From Burkholderia diffusa (GTDB lineage Bacteria; Pseudomonadota; Gammaproteobacteria; Burkholderiales; Burkholderiaceae): 64,000 bases of DNA. Below are positions 49,059 to 56,713 of this stretch, piece after piece. Within the stretch, counting starts at the first letter, position 1; each line of letters begins with the position of its first letter. The DNA lies in contig NZ_CP013362.1 in the NCBI RefSeq assembly GCF_001718315.1, positions 3,100,001 through 3,164,000 of the forward strand, in the 5' to 3' direction. A model generated the notes under the pieces. That model saw only the letters and a list, made by a program, of their open reading frames with translations, was not told where the DNA came from and made no database searches. Both the position numbers and the translations under genes were made by a program.

Positions 49059-49223
49059 CTGGGCGCTGTCTGCTTCTTTGATTGCAGCAGCGCATCGAGC
49101 TTTTTTAGGTATGCCACCTCCGCTCGCAAATACACGATTTCCTTGAGCAGTTCCTCGCGGCTCGGCTCTTTCTGCACGGTATCGTCGAGGGATTTCGGTG
49201 GTGGTGAGGTGGTCATTTTCGGG
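49043..49223 (-). pseudogene. 3' part of orfA of the IS150-type element
   Basis: Codes for the C-terminal 60 or so residues of orfA (PPKMTTSPPPKSLDDTV..., then a leucine-zipper-like REELLKEIVYLRAEVAYLKK, ending APRKKRK). It is separated from its 5' part by the IS407-type insertion. The reading frame would be restored exactly if the inner element and one GGGC copy were removed (176 codons in total). Confidence 0.85.
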
Positions 49224-49288
49224 GGGCTGACCTGCTCCCCGCGTTTAGTACGGTGACGGTGTAGAGTCCGTTCCAGAGAGGAACGGCA

Positions 49289-49549
49289 ATGAAAAAGCGA
49301 TTCACCGAAGAACAGATCATCGGTATCTTGAAGGAAGCCGAGGCTGGCCTGAAGCCGGCGGAGCTGTGTCGCAAGTACGGCATCTCGGAAGCGACCTACT
49401 ACAACTGGAAAGCGAAGTTCGGCGGGATGACGGTCTCCGAAGCGCAGCGCCTGAAGGAACTGGAGCAGGAGAATAGTAAGCTCAAGCGTCTGTTGGCCGA
49501 ATCGATGCTCGACAACGCCGCGCTGAAGGACTTGCTGGCTCGAAAGTAG
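49289..49549 (+). CDS. IS407-type transposase OrfA
   Basis: An 86-residue HTH protein (KRFTEEQIIGILKEAEAGLK, ELCRKYGISEATYYNWKAKF) with a leucine-zipper-like tail (LKELEQENSKLKRLLAESML). It binds the IS ends and is fused to OrfB by -1 frameshifting near the stop at 49547. Length and sequence pattern are those of IS407 OrfA. Confidence 0.93.
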   Translation: MKKRFTEEQIIGILKEAEAGLKPAELCRKYGISEATYYNWKAKFGGMTVSEAQRLKELEQENSKLKRLLAESMLDNAALKDLLARK

Positions 49550-49584
49550 CAAGCCCGCAGGCCAAGCGCGAAGCGGTCCGGATA

Positions 49585-50415
49585 TTGATGACCGAACGTG
49601 CCATGGGTGTTACCCGGGCCTGCGGGCTGGTAGGGATTTCGCGCTCTCTGTTCTATTACGAATCACGCCGCCGAGTTGACGACGAAGTGCTGACTGGCCG
49701 GATGATGGCCATCGCCGCGCAGAAGCGCCGCTACGGCTATCGCCGGATTCACGTGCTGTTGCAGCGGGATGGCTACTTCGTCAATCACAAGCGTATCTGG
49801 CGCCTGTACACCAAGGCGGGACTGAGTGTGCGCAAGCGGCGACGCAAGCGTATTGCGGCTGTCGAGCGCACGCCGCTACCGTTACCAACAGGCCCGAATC
49901 AGAGCTGGTCGATGGACTTCGTTTCTGACGGGCTGGCCTATGGTCGGCGGTTTCGATGCCTGAACGTGGTCGACGACTACACGCGCGAGTGCTTGGCCAT
50001 CGAGGTCGATACTTCATTGCCGGGCCTACGCGTTCAGCAAGTGCTCGAGCGGCTCAAGGAGATGCGAGGCTTACCCGCATCCATCACGGTCGACAACGGG
50101 CCGGAGTTCGCTGGTAAGGTGCTGGATGCATGGGCCTACGAAGCCGGTGTCACGCTGTCGTTCATCAGGCCTGGCAAGCCGGTGGAGAATGCCTATATCG
50201 AGAGCTTCAACGGTCGCTTCCGCGACGAATGCCTGAACGAGCACTGGTTCGTCTCAATGCGCCACGCCAAGCGGCTGATTGAGGAATGGCGTATCGAGTA
50301 CAACACCGAGCGGCCTCATAGTTCGCTCGGCTATCTGACGCCTGCGCAGTTCGCCCGGGCGCACGACGCGAAGCAGCAGTTTTTAACTTCGGACTCTAAC
50401 TGCAGTTCGGACTAA
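49585..50415 (+). CDS. IS407-type transposase OrfB
   Basis: A 276-residue integrase-core protein. The DDE triad lies in WSMDFVSDGL, ITVDNGPEFAG and YIESFNGRFRDECLNEHWF; KRRYGYRRIHVLL is the HTH_21 region. The open frame extends back to the orfA stop in the -1 frame, so the active product is probably an OrfAB fusion. No disabling mutation is visible. Confidence 0.93.
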   Translation: MMTERAMGVTRACGLVGISRSLFYYESRRRVDDEVLTGRMMAIAAQKRRYGYRRIHVLLQRDGYFVNHKRIWRLYTKAGLSVRKRRRKRIAAVERTPLPLPTGPNQSWSMDFVSDGLAYGRRFRCLNVVDDYTRECLAIEVDTSLPGLRVQQVLERLKEMRGLPASITVDNGPEFAGKVLDAWAYEAGVTLSFIRPGKPVENAYIESFNGRFRDECLNEHWFVSMRHAKRLIEEWRIEYNTERPHSSLGYLTPAQFARAHDAKQQFLTSDSNCSSD

Positions 50416-50435
50416 AACCGGGGGCAGGTCAGGGC

Positions 50436-50778
50436 GCCCTCGGCGACGAGGCGCCAACGCATCTATACCGCCCTCATGATACAGACGCTCCCAGATCGGG
50501 ATGCTTCGTTCATTGCGGATGCCGAATAGCGCTGCCACCTGCGCATACGACAGCTCATCGCGCCGCATCCGCTGAAGGACTGACAACTTGAATCGCGCGT
50601 CGTAGTGGCTGTGCTTCTTGCTCAGTCCGTCTTCGCCATGCTCGCGATAGCTCGCCACCCAACGTCGCACCATCGTCCTGCCCACTCCGTAACGGTGAGC
50701 AAGTGTCTTGGTGCCGGCCTCTCCAGCCAGGTACGCCTGAACCACTCGACGCCGAAAACGTTCGTCGTACTTCGTCAT
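50436..50778 (-). pseudogene. 5' part of orfA of the IS150-type element
   Basis: Codes for about 114 residues from MTKYDERFRRRVVQAYLAGE, with two HTH units (LAHRYGVGRTMVRRWVASY and YAQVAALFGIRNERSIPIWE), ending RRRGRP where the IS407-type element begins. After that the frame runs into inner-element sequence. The N-terminal DNA-binding part may still be made and could act as a binding-only inhibitor (inference). Confidence 0.85.
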
Positions 50779-50831
50779 GAAAAACACCCCAAAGGTTGGA
50801 TCTAGTCCAACTTTTGGGCTGCAGTTCAGCA

Positions 50832-50844
50832 TGCGCGGCCGTTT
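50832..50844. terminator. Right arm of the split terminator
   Basis: TGCGCGGCCGTTT, complement of the left arm at 48161-48173. See the left arm for the reconstruction; the extra GCA before it (50829-50831) is the target duplication made by the IS150-type element. Confidence 0.85.
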
Positions 50845-50920
50845 CATCGAGTCCCGCAGCTTCGGCAGGGCGGACCGTCGAGCATCCTGCCGGCCCCGCC
50901 GAAGCAAACGCAGGCAGCGG

Positions 50921-51595
50921 TCAGTCGGTTCCGTACTTCGGTGAGCGCGGCCCGTACAGCAGCCCGTTCGGCGGCCCGGCGGACAGCAGCCTGCTGCTGG
51001 TCAAACCGGCCACGTCGTGTGCTTCGTCCGTCAACGAATGCGCGATCTGCTTGACGGCCGCCTGCACCAGCATCCCGACGACCCCGAACGCGTTGACGCT
51101 CATGTTGTTGCCGACTTCCTTGCCCGTCGCGCGGCCCTCGCCCTGCCACAGCACGTCGCCGGTCTTCAGGTCGACGAGCTTCGCCGACGCCGCGACGATT
51201 GTCGTGCTGTCCACTACCTGATAGACGGAGCCGTATTGCGTGACTTTCGCGTAGAGCGCGGCGTCCGCGCCGAAGATCTCGCGCAGCTTCGCCGGCGACG
51301 TGCCCTGGATCTCCGCGGCGTTGGTGAGGCCGTTTTGCTTGAACGTCTCGTCCATCACTGCGACCGGCACCACGTAGTAGCCCGACTCGGCCAGCGGCTG
51401 CGTCATCTGCGAGAGCACGCCGTAGGTCGCGCCGACATCCGTCGTCTCGTTGAGCGGCGGCAGCACGAGGATGGAGCGCGGCTGGCTTTTCTTGAAAGCC
51501 GTGTAGTCGGGACGTTTGACGGGCTGCGCGCACGCGCTCAGCAGCGCGACGATCGACAGCACGGACAGCAGCTTGAATGAAAGTGTCTTGATCAT
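50921..51595 (-). CDS. DUF799 / GNA1162-like lipoprotein
   Basis: A 224-residue lipoprotein with signal peptide and lipobox LLSAC (Cys near residue 22), then RPDYTAFKKSQPRSILVLPP, typical of the DUF799 family whose Neisseria member GNA1162 is surface-associated and has a TolB-N-terminal-like fold. ALYAKVTQYGSVYQVVDSTT and LVDLKTGDVLWQGEG follow. It is the last gene of a three-lipoprotein operon with DUF4810 and CsgG-like genes (10-bp and 55-bp gaps). Its downstream terminator has been split by an IS. Confidence 0.88.
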   Translation of the reverse strand: MIKTLSFKLLSVLSIVALLSACAQPVKRPDYTAFKKSQPRSILVLPPLNETTDVGATYGVLSQMTQPLAESGYYVVPVAVMDETFKQNGLTNAAEIQGTSPAKLREIFGADAALYAKVTQYGSVYQVVDSTTIVAASAKLVDLKTGDVLWQGEGRATGKEVGNNMSVNAFGVVGMLVQAAVKQIAHSLTDEAHDVAGLTSSRLLSAGPPNGLLYGPRSPKYGTD

Positions 51596-51605
51596 GGCGG
51601 GCACG

Positions 51606-52037
51606 TCACTGTTTGGCGGGAGTCGGATCGGCGCTCTTCTGGCCGGCGATCGTCTGGCCGGCGGCCGACGCGTTCGCGGGCTTCGTGCCGCCGGCTTTCT
51701 TCTTCAGCAGGAAATCCATGTACTGCGCGGATTCCGGAAAGAGCGCCTTCTCGGCCTCGAATTCCTGCCCGGCCTGCTGTTCGCTGCCGACGCTCGCGTA
51801 GAGCATCCCGAGGTGCGCGTGGAAGCCGGGCGGCGGCTTGTTGCCCTTCGCGCGAATGTCCTGCAGCGCCTTCTCGAGCGCGTCGATCTGCTGCTGCGGC
51901 GACTCCTGGCCCTTGAAGTATTCGTACACCTGCAGCTGGTAGCCGTTCCATTGATAGAGCGGCGGCGTGGTCGGCGCCGCACAGCCCGCGAGCAGCATGG
52001 CGGCTGCCGTGGCCGGCAGCCAGATTCCCCGTTTCAT
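51606..52037 (-). CDS. DUF4810 lipoprotein
   Basis: A 143-residue lipoprotein: signal peptide with lipobox LLAGC (Cys19), then APTTPPLYQWNGYQLQVYEYF and a helical, TPR-like middle (DALEKALQDIRAKG, PPGFHAHLGMLYASVG, GQEFEAEKALFPESAQYMDFLL). This fits the DUF4810 family, which is usually found with DUF799 and CsgG-like genes. The C-terminal 25 residues are low-complexity. It is probably an outer-membrane accessory or scaffold lipoprotein; function unknown. Confidence 0.87.
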   Translation of the reverse strand: MKRGIWLPATAAAMLLAGCAAPTTPPLYQWNGYQLQVYEYFKGQESPQQQIDALEKALQDIRAKGNKPPPGFHAHLGMLYASVGSEQQAGQEFEAEKALFPESAQYMDFLLKKKAGGTKPANASAAGQTIAGQKSADPTPAKQ

Positions 52038-52092
52038 GGTCTTGTCTCTTCTGGTTGATGAATGATTCGTCGCGCCGTGCGGCGCACGGTGC

Positions 52093-52770
52093 TTACTGCG
52101 CCGCCTTCAGCGTGCCGGCGTCGACCTGGTCGACGAGGTGGTTCACGGCTTCCTGGATCGCGAGGTCCAGCACCTTGCCGTTGAGCGTCGAGTCGTAACC
52201 GGCCGTGCCGCCGAAGCCGATCACTTCCCGGTTCGACAGGCTGAACTCACCCGCACCCTGGCTCGACGCGACGACTTCCGACGTCGTCGTGTCGACGATG
52301 TTCAGGTTGACCTTCGCATACGCGACCTGCGTCTTGCCGCGACCGAGAATGCCGAACAGCTGGTGATCGCCGACGTCCTTGCGGCCGAACTCGGTCACGT
52401 CGCCGGTGACGACGTAATTCGCGCCCTTCACCGCCTGCGCCTTCTTCATGAAGCCGGCTTCCTGCTTGATCTCGTCGAGGTTCTCGCGATCGAGCACGTT
52501 GAAGCGGCGGCTCTGCTGCAGGCGCGTGACGAGGATCGTCTTCGCCTGTCCGCCGAGGCGGTCGATGCCGTCCGAGAAGATGCCGCGCATGTAGCTCGAG
52601 CGGTTATCGAACTTGCCGACCGCGATCGCGACGGGCTTGCCCGCATACGGCTTCTGCGCGCTGCTCACGGCCGGCACGTCGAGCGTGCGCGACGATTCGG
52701 TCGCGCAGCCGGACAGCGCCGCGACGAGCGCCGCCGCCACGAGAACGGTGCGTCGTGTCTGAATGTTCAC
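52093..52770 (-). CDS. CsgG-family outer-membrane lipoprotein (no curli genes)
   Basis: A 225-residue CsgG/HfaB-type lipoprotein with lipobox ALSGC (Cys22), then VAIAVGKFDNRSSYMRGIFSDG, LVTRLQQSRRFNVLDRENLDEI and YVVTGDVTEFGRK, the core of the nonameric secretion-channel family. It starts at GTG 52770, decided by a strong AAGGAG motif 8 bases upstream and by the signal peptide. No CsgA/B-like amyloid, CsgE or CsgF gene is near, so it is not a curli channel. It heads the operon with DUF4810 and DUF799 lipoproteins; a trans-envelope assembly is inferred. Confidence 0.88.
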   Translation of the reverse strand: MNIQTRRTVLVAAALVAALSGCATESSRTLDVPAVSSAQKPYAGKPVAIAVGKFDNRSSYMRGIFSDGIDRLGGQAKTILVTRLQQSRRFNVLDRENLDEIKQEAGFMKKAQAVKGANYVVTGDVTEFGRKDVGDHQLFGILGRGKTQVAYAKVNLNIVDTTTSEVVASSQGAGEFSLSNREVIGFGGTAGYDSTLNGKVLDLAIQEAVNHLVDQVDAGTLKAAQ

Positions 52771-53027
52771 TGCTGGTCTCCTTGCGTGAAAAGATTGCCC
52801 GGAACGGGCAAGCCGGCTCGTTGACGAGCCGACGGTCGATGCGGTGATCGAAACGGTTGGGGCATGCGCGGCCTCACTGCCCGGATGGCGATGGAGATGA
52901 CGGCATGCGAAGGGAAAGTGCGCGCAACGGACGTGCTGCGGCAAGACGCGAACGCGCGGCGCATGGATCGACAACCTTGCGTGCGCCGGCTACTCCGTGA
53001 TTCTGCTTGCTGCGCTGTTGATCGCGC

Positions 53028-53061
53028 ATGATCGGCCCCGTATATGATTTTGGCCGATCAT
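53028..53061. promoter_or_regulatory. Dyad upstream of the three-lipoprotein operon
   Basis: Perfect 10-bp inverted repeat ATGATCGGCC (53028-53037) and GGCCGATCAT (53052-53061) separated by 14 AT-rich bases. It lies in the 433-bp gap between gor and the CsgG-like gene, about 260 bp before the latter's start. No T-tract follows, so an operator is likelier than a terminator. The rest of the gap (52771-53027, 53062-53203) holds no supported gene. Confidence 0.45.
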
Positions 53062-53203
53062 ACCAAGCCTGATTATTGAGACGGGATTTCTTGATAAGAA
53101 TTGACGTTTATTGGAAACAGCCGCAAATTCGCGATCCGTCGTGCAGCAACGGCGCGTGCGCGGGACGACCGCGCCGGCCCGCGACCCGGCGCGCCGGTTG
53201 CCG

Positions 53204-54559
53204 TCAGTCGGCCACTTTCTGCCGCATCGTCACGAATTCCTCGGCCGCGGTCGGATGAATGCCGATGGTGTCGTCGAACTGCGCCTTCGTCGCGCCCGCG
53301 CGGATCGCGATCGCGATGCCCTGAATGATCTCGCCCGCGTCGCGGCCGACCATGTGCGCGCCGATCACACGCTGGCTGTCGCGCGCGACCACGAGCTTCA
53401 TCAGCGTGCGCTCGTCGCGGCCCGACAGCGTGTGGCGCAGCGCCTTGAACGACGTGCGATAGATGTCGACCTCGTCGTGCAGGCGACGCGCATCGGCCTC
53501 GGTCAGGCCGACCGTCGCGACCTCGGGCTGGCTGAACACGGCCGACGGCACGTAATCGTGATCGACCGCGATGCGCGCGCCGCCGAACAGCGTCCGCGCG
53601 AGCAGCCCGCCGTCGCGTGTCGCCACCGGCGTGAGCTGCGGCCGCGACGTGACATCGCCGATCGCGTGGATCGAAGGCACCGACGTCGCCGAATACGCAT
53701 CGACGGCGATCGCGCCGCGCGCGTCGAGCAGGACGCCCGCCTGCTCCAGCCCGAGCCCGTCGACGTTCGGCACGCGTCCGGTCGCGTAGAGCACCTGGTC
53801 GTACGGCCCGTGCCGCGCATCGCCGATGCGCACGGACAGCGTGCCGTCCTCCGCACGCTCGATCGACTCAACCACCGCGCGTGCATGAATCGCGACGCCC
53901 TGTTTCGTCATTTCGTCGGTCAGGAATTGACGCACGTCGTCGTCGAAGCCGCGCAGGATCTTCTCGCCGCGATAGAAGAGATCGACATGACTGCCCAAGC
54001 CGTTGAAGATGCCCGCGAACTCGACCGCGATATAGCCGCCGCCGACCACCGCGATGCGTTTGGGCAGCTTCTCGAGCGACAGCGCCTCGCGCGACGTGAT
54101 CGCATGCTCGATGCCGGGCCGCGGCGGCAGCGACGGGCGCGAACCGGTCGCGATCGCGATGTGGCGCGCGCGGATCGTGCGCTCGCCGATCGCGACCGTA
54201 TGCGCGTCGACGAGGATCGCGCGCCCTGCGTGCATCGCGACGCCGGATTGCCGCAGCAGGTTGATGTAGATGTCGCTGAGCCGGTTGATCTCGCGATCCT
54301 TCGCGGCAATCAGCGCGGGCCAGTCGAGCGTGCCGGCGCCGAAGGTCCAGCCGAAGCCCTTCGCGTCCTCGAGCTCGTGCGGATAGTGCGATGCGTAGAC
54401 GAGGAGCTTCTTCGGAATGCAGCCGCGCAGCACGCAGGTGCCGCCGATCTGCTCTTGTTCCGCTATGCCGACGCGCGCGCCGTATGACGCCGACATCCGG
54501 GCGAGCCTCACGCCGCCGGAGCCGGCCCCGATGACGAACAGGTCGTAGTCGAAATCCAT
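53204..54559 (-). CDS. gor: Glutathione-disulfide reductase
   Basis: A 451-residue flavoprotein disulfide reductase that regenerates GSH with NADPH. The redox-active pair is Cys42/Cys47 in GGTCVLRGCIPKK. VIGAGSGGVRLARMSASYGA binds FAD, VVGGGYIAVEFAGIFNGLG binds NADPH, and the C-terminal IHPTAAEEFVTMR supplies the catalytic His/Glu. Length equals E. coli Gor (450). The ORF is complete and stands as a single gene. Confidence 0.95.
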   Translation of the reverse strand: MDFDYDLFVIGAGSGGVRLARMSASYGARVGIAEQEQIGGTCVLRGCIPKKLLVYASHYPHELEDAKGFGWTFGAGTLDWPALIAAKDREINRLSDIYINLLRQSGVAMHAGRAILVDAHTVAIGERTIRARHIAIATGSRPSLPPRPGIEHAITSREALSLEKLPKRIAVVGGGYIAVEFAGIFNGLGSHVDLFYRGEKILRGFDDDVRQFLTDEMTKQGVAIHARAVVESIERAEDGTLSVRIGDARHGPYDQVLYATGRVPNVDGLGLEQAGVLLDARGAIAVDAYSATSVPSIHAIGDVTSRPQLTPVATRDGGLLARTLFGGARIAVDHDYVPSAVFSQPEVATVGLTEADARRLHDEVDIYRTSFKALRHTLSGRDERTLMKLVVARDSQRVIGAHMVGRDAGEIIQGIAIAIRAGATKAQFDDTIGIHPTAAEEFVTMRQKVAD

Positions 54560-54648
54560 CGCAAGCCCTCATCGCAGTTCGGATGACGGCACGATAACAA
54601 GATTCGGGAATTCGTGCGGAACATGGCGCCGCAGGACGCGCGCGCCAC

Positions 54649-54679
54649 AAAAAACGGCGAGAGACGTCGCCTCTCGCCG
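54649..54679 (-). terminator. Intrinsic terminator
   Basis: 9-bp stem CGGCGAGAG (54655-54663) and CTCTCGCCG (54671-54679), loop of 7, followed on the minus strand by a run of T (54649-54654). It terminates the small minus-strand gene at 54804-55028 ahead of gor. Confidence 0.75.
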
Positions 54680-54803
54680 GTCAAACCAGCTGCCGGGTGT
54701 GCCATGCGTCACCGATCGACCACATGCCCGGCCTGCCGGCCGCGCGGCACCGGTCCGCCCTGGCGCGCGAACGGCGCACCTGCGGCGAGACCGGCCGCCA
54801 TGC

Positions 54804-55028
54804 TCAGGCCTGCGACGTGTCGCTGCCGTCCGTCGCCTGCGTATCGTCTGCCTGCTGGGGCTGCTCCTCCTTCTTCTCGAGCATGCCTTCGATCGCCTCG
54901 GCGCCCTTGAAGCCGGCGACGGCCGCCGCCGCCTTGGTCAGCAGGCCCGCATCCGGATCGACCTTCTCCGCCGCCTCGACGGCTGCCACTGCGCCAGCGA
55001 TTTCACCCACGGTGTTCAGGATACCCAT
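54804..55028 (-). CDS. Small Ala/Glu-rich hypothetical protein
   Basis: A 74-residue protein MGILNTVGEIAGAVAAVEAAEKV..., amphipathic in its first 55 residues with a small-residue-rich stretch, then an acidic Gln/Asp tail (EEQPQQADDTQATDGSDTS). I chose ATG 55028 because the AAAGGGG ribosome binding site is 6 bases away, whereas the ATG at 55034 directly abuts it. No domain recognised. A dedicated terminator follows, which supports it being a real transcription unit. Confidence 0.65.
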   Translation of the reverse strand: MGILNTVGEIAGAVAAVEAAEKVDPDAGLLTKAAAAVAGFKGAEAIEGMLEKKEEQPQQADDTQATDGSDTSQA

Positions 55029-55557
55029 CGTCATCCCCTTTCAAGAAAATCGTGAGCGCATCGTCCCACGAAAAAAACCGGCGGACCGTGTTTGTCATCA
55101 CCGGATACACAAGTTACGCACCAGGCCGGCCGCACGCGAGACGCGCGCCGGAACGACGCCCGCGCGTGCGTCGCGGCACACGGCGGACCATGCACGCAGC
55201 GTAGCGGAATCGCTTCGCGCGCACTGTCAAAGTATGTTCTGGAATGCCGACGGAATCCTTACGGCCCGACCGTTCCCGATGGCGCGATCGCTGAATGGTC
55301 GTCCGTGCGGATGAAGGTCGCGTGACGAAAAAAACGGATTCGTCACAGGAAACCGTGGAGGGTTTGAGAGCGAGTGCGTAGCGCTGCTGCTGACACGCAC
55401 CAGCGCCGGGCCTGTCCAGCGTTCGCGCGGGACAGGCGCTCGTATCGCATTGCGCGCGCGGCACGGGCGTCTCGACGATGCTCATGCGCGGCAGTCGAGC
55501 GTGTGCGGGACAGCTCCGTGCGCGACCAGCACGAACGCTCGCCCCGCCCGCCTCGTC
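55029..55557. other. Intergenic region at the right side of the fimbrial cluster's 3' end
   Basis: 529 bases with no supported gene. It holds GTGACGA-N11-TCGTCAC (55322-55346), a hairpin or operator-like dyad, and one copy of the 38-bp repeat that recurs at the other side of the fimbrial cluster. Neither U-tract nor promoter is obvious. Confidence 0.4.
55339..55376 (+). repeat. 38-bp imperfect direct repeat, copy A
   Basis: Shares 31 of 38 bases with 61133-61170 in the same orientation, with a 13-base identical core CAGGAAACCGTGG. The two copies bracket the four-gene fimbrial cluster exactly, 5.8 kb apart. Confidence 0.6.
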
Positions 55558-56628
55558 TCACTGATACGAAAATGTGATGGTGCTGCGCGCCTTCACGCTC
55601 CCGGTCGAAACCTGTTGGCCCGACTTGACGTACTTCGCGACGAACGGAACCGTCACGCGTCCACCCGTCGATGGTGTGGTCGTGATGTACCACTGGTTCG
55701 TAGTGCCGGGGCTACTCGAATCCGGTCCGAAACGAACCGGCACGGTGCCGTTATTGCGCAGAATCCGGATGCCGACGCCGGATGCGGTCGATTCCGGCGA
55801 CAAGCTCAGGACATCGCTGACATTCGCCGGATTGTTGGCATCGGTCATCGTCGCATGGACTCTGACGTTCTCCTCGCAGTCGAGCTTGACGGAAAATGGC
55901 TGCGCAGCCTGTGGCGAGACGGAGCCGACGCCACCGAAGCTCGATACCGTGACGGCCGGCATGTCGACGACGGCGTCCAGCCCGCTCGTCACCTTGCACA
56001 CGCGCGCCGCGACGGTCGCAGAAACGGATGTCTTGGCTGTCAACTGCACCGCGCCGAGCCTCTCTCCGCTCGGTTCGGAAAACGCTTCGAACTTCGCCGA
56101 TTGGGCTGAAAATGAATAGGTCCCGGATTTGACTGGTCCGCTCACAACGGGCGTCGCCTTGACCATGAAGTTGGCAGTGGTGTAGGCGTCGAAACCGAAA
56201 ATCTGTTCGAGCTCCGTGTACGGCTCCTCAAGGGGGACCCAATCAAAATTGATATTTCTGTATTCGGGTTTGACCGCAATAGCGAGGCCGACGCCAGGAA
56301 TAGTCGTTTTATAAACCGGATAAGTTTTTCCGCCATCCACGTATTGGATACCGGGCACCACTGCCAGCGCGGGGCTTAACCTTATCCGGAACTCGTCGTG
56401 TGGTCTGCCGCAATCCCTGAGCCAGAATGCCCCACCGTCCTCCGATGCCGCCCCAAGCACAGTGCCCGGCTTGAATTTGCTGGATGGGCCGGAGATGTTC
56501 AATGGCGCCATATCAATAATCGCAGGATAATTAGGACTCGTTGTACAAGCCGCCGCCGCCATCCCGCACTTGACCGACAGCACGGACGCAACTGCAAACA
56601 TCTTTAAGAAGGTAAGTTTTTTGCTCAT
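55558..56628 (-). CDS. Fimbrial tip adhesin (two-domain pilin-fold)
   Basis: A 356-residue exported protein: signal peptide to about residue 27, an N-terminal putative receptor-binding domain (CTTSPNYPAIIDMAPLNISG... to about residue 190), and a C-terminal type 1 pilin domain with paired Cys (ARVCKVTSG, VKLDCEENVRV) ending ITFSYQ, the donor-strand C-terminus recognised by a chaperone. This is the FimH-type layout. It is the last gene of the cluster. The first half is visibly richer in A/T than the rest. Receptor unknown. Confidence 0.82.
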   Translation of the reverse strand: MSKKLTFLKMFAVASVLSVKCGMAAAACTTSPNYPAIIDMAPLNISGPSSKFKPGTVLGAASEDGGAFWLRDCGRPHDEFRIRLSPALAVVPGIQYVDGGKTYPVYKTTIPGVGLAIAVKPEYRNINFDWVPLEEPYTELEQIFGFDAYTTANFMVKATPVVSGPVKSGTYSFSAQSAKFEAFSEPSGERLGAVQLTAKTSVSATVAARVCKVTSGLDAVVDMPAVTVSSFGGVGSVSPQAAQPFSVKLDCEENVRVHATMTDANNPANVSDVLSLSPESTASGVGIRILRNNGTVPVRFGPDSSSPGTTNQWYITTTPSTGGRVTVPFVAKYVKSGQQVSTGSVKARSTITFSYQ

Positions 56629-56713
56629 GTTATGCGCTGAGTAAATGCGTAATTGACGAACACTTCCATTGGCCCCGCAGCATCGGACATCACCGCCGAT
56701 TGCATACCATCCA

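Larger units (their letters stand above)
49228..50431 (+). mobile_element. IS407-group IS3-family element nested in the IS150-type element
   Basis: 1204 bp with inverted ends TGACCTGCTCCCCG (left) and, inverted, TGACCTGCCCCCGG (right), flanked by a 4-bp direct repeat GGGC (49224-49227 and 50432-50435), as expected for the IS407 group. It carries orfA and orfB on the plus strand, opposite to its host element. Both frames look intact, so it may still be mobile. Because target duplications and ends are clean, the nesting looks recent. Confidence 0.92.
48174..50828 (-). mobile_element. IS3-family (IS150-group) element, itself interrupted
   Basis: Ends are TGAACTG...AAGTTGGAC on the left (48174-48197) and the matching inverted end at 50805-50828. 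GCA is duplicated directly outside (48171-48173 and 50829-50831), a 3-bp target duplication. Subtracting the inner element and one target copy leaves about 1447 bp, the size of IS150 (1443 bp). It codes on the minus strand for orfA (now in two pieces) and orfB with a frameshift signal. It cannot make its own transposase while the inner element is present. Confidence 0.9.
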
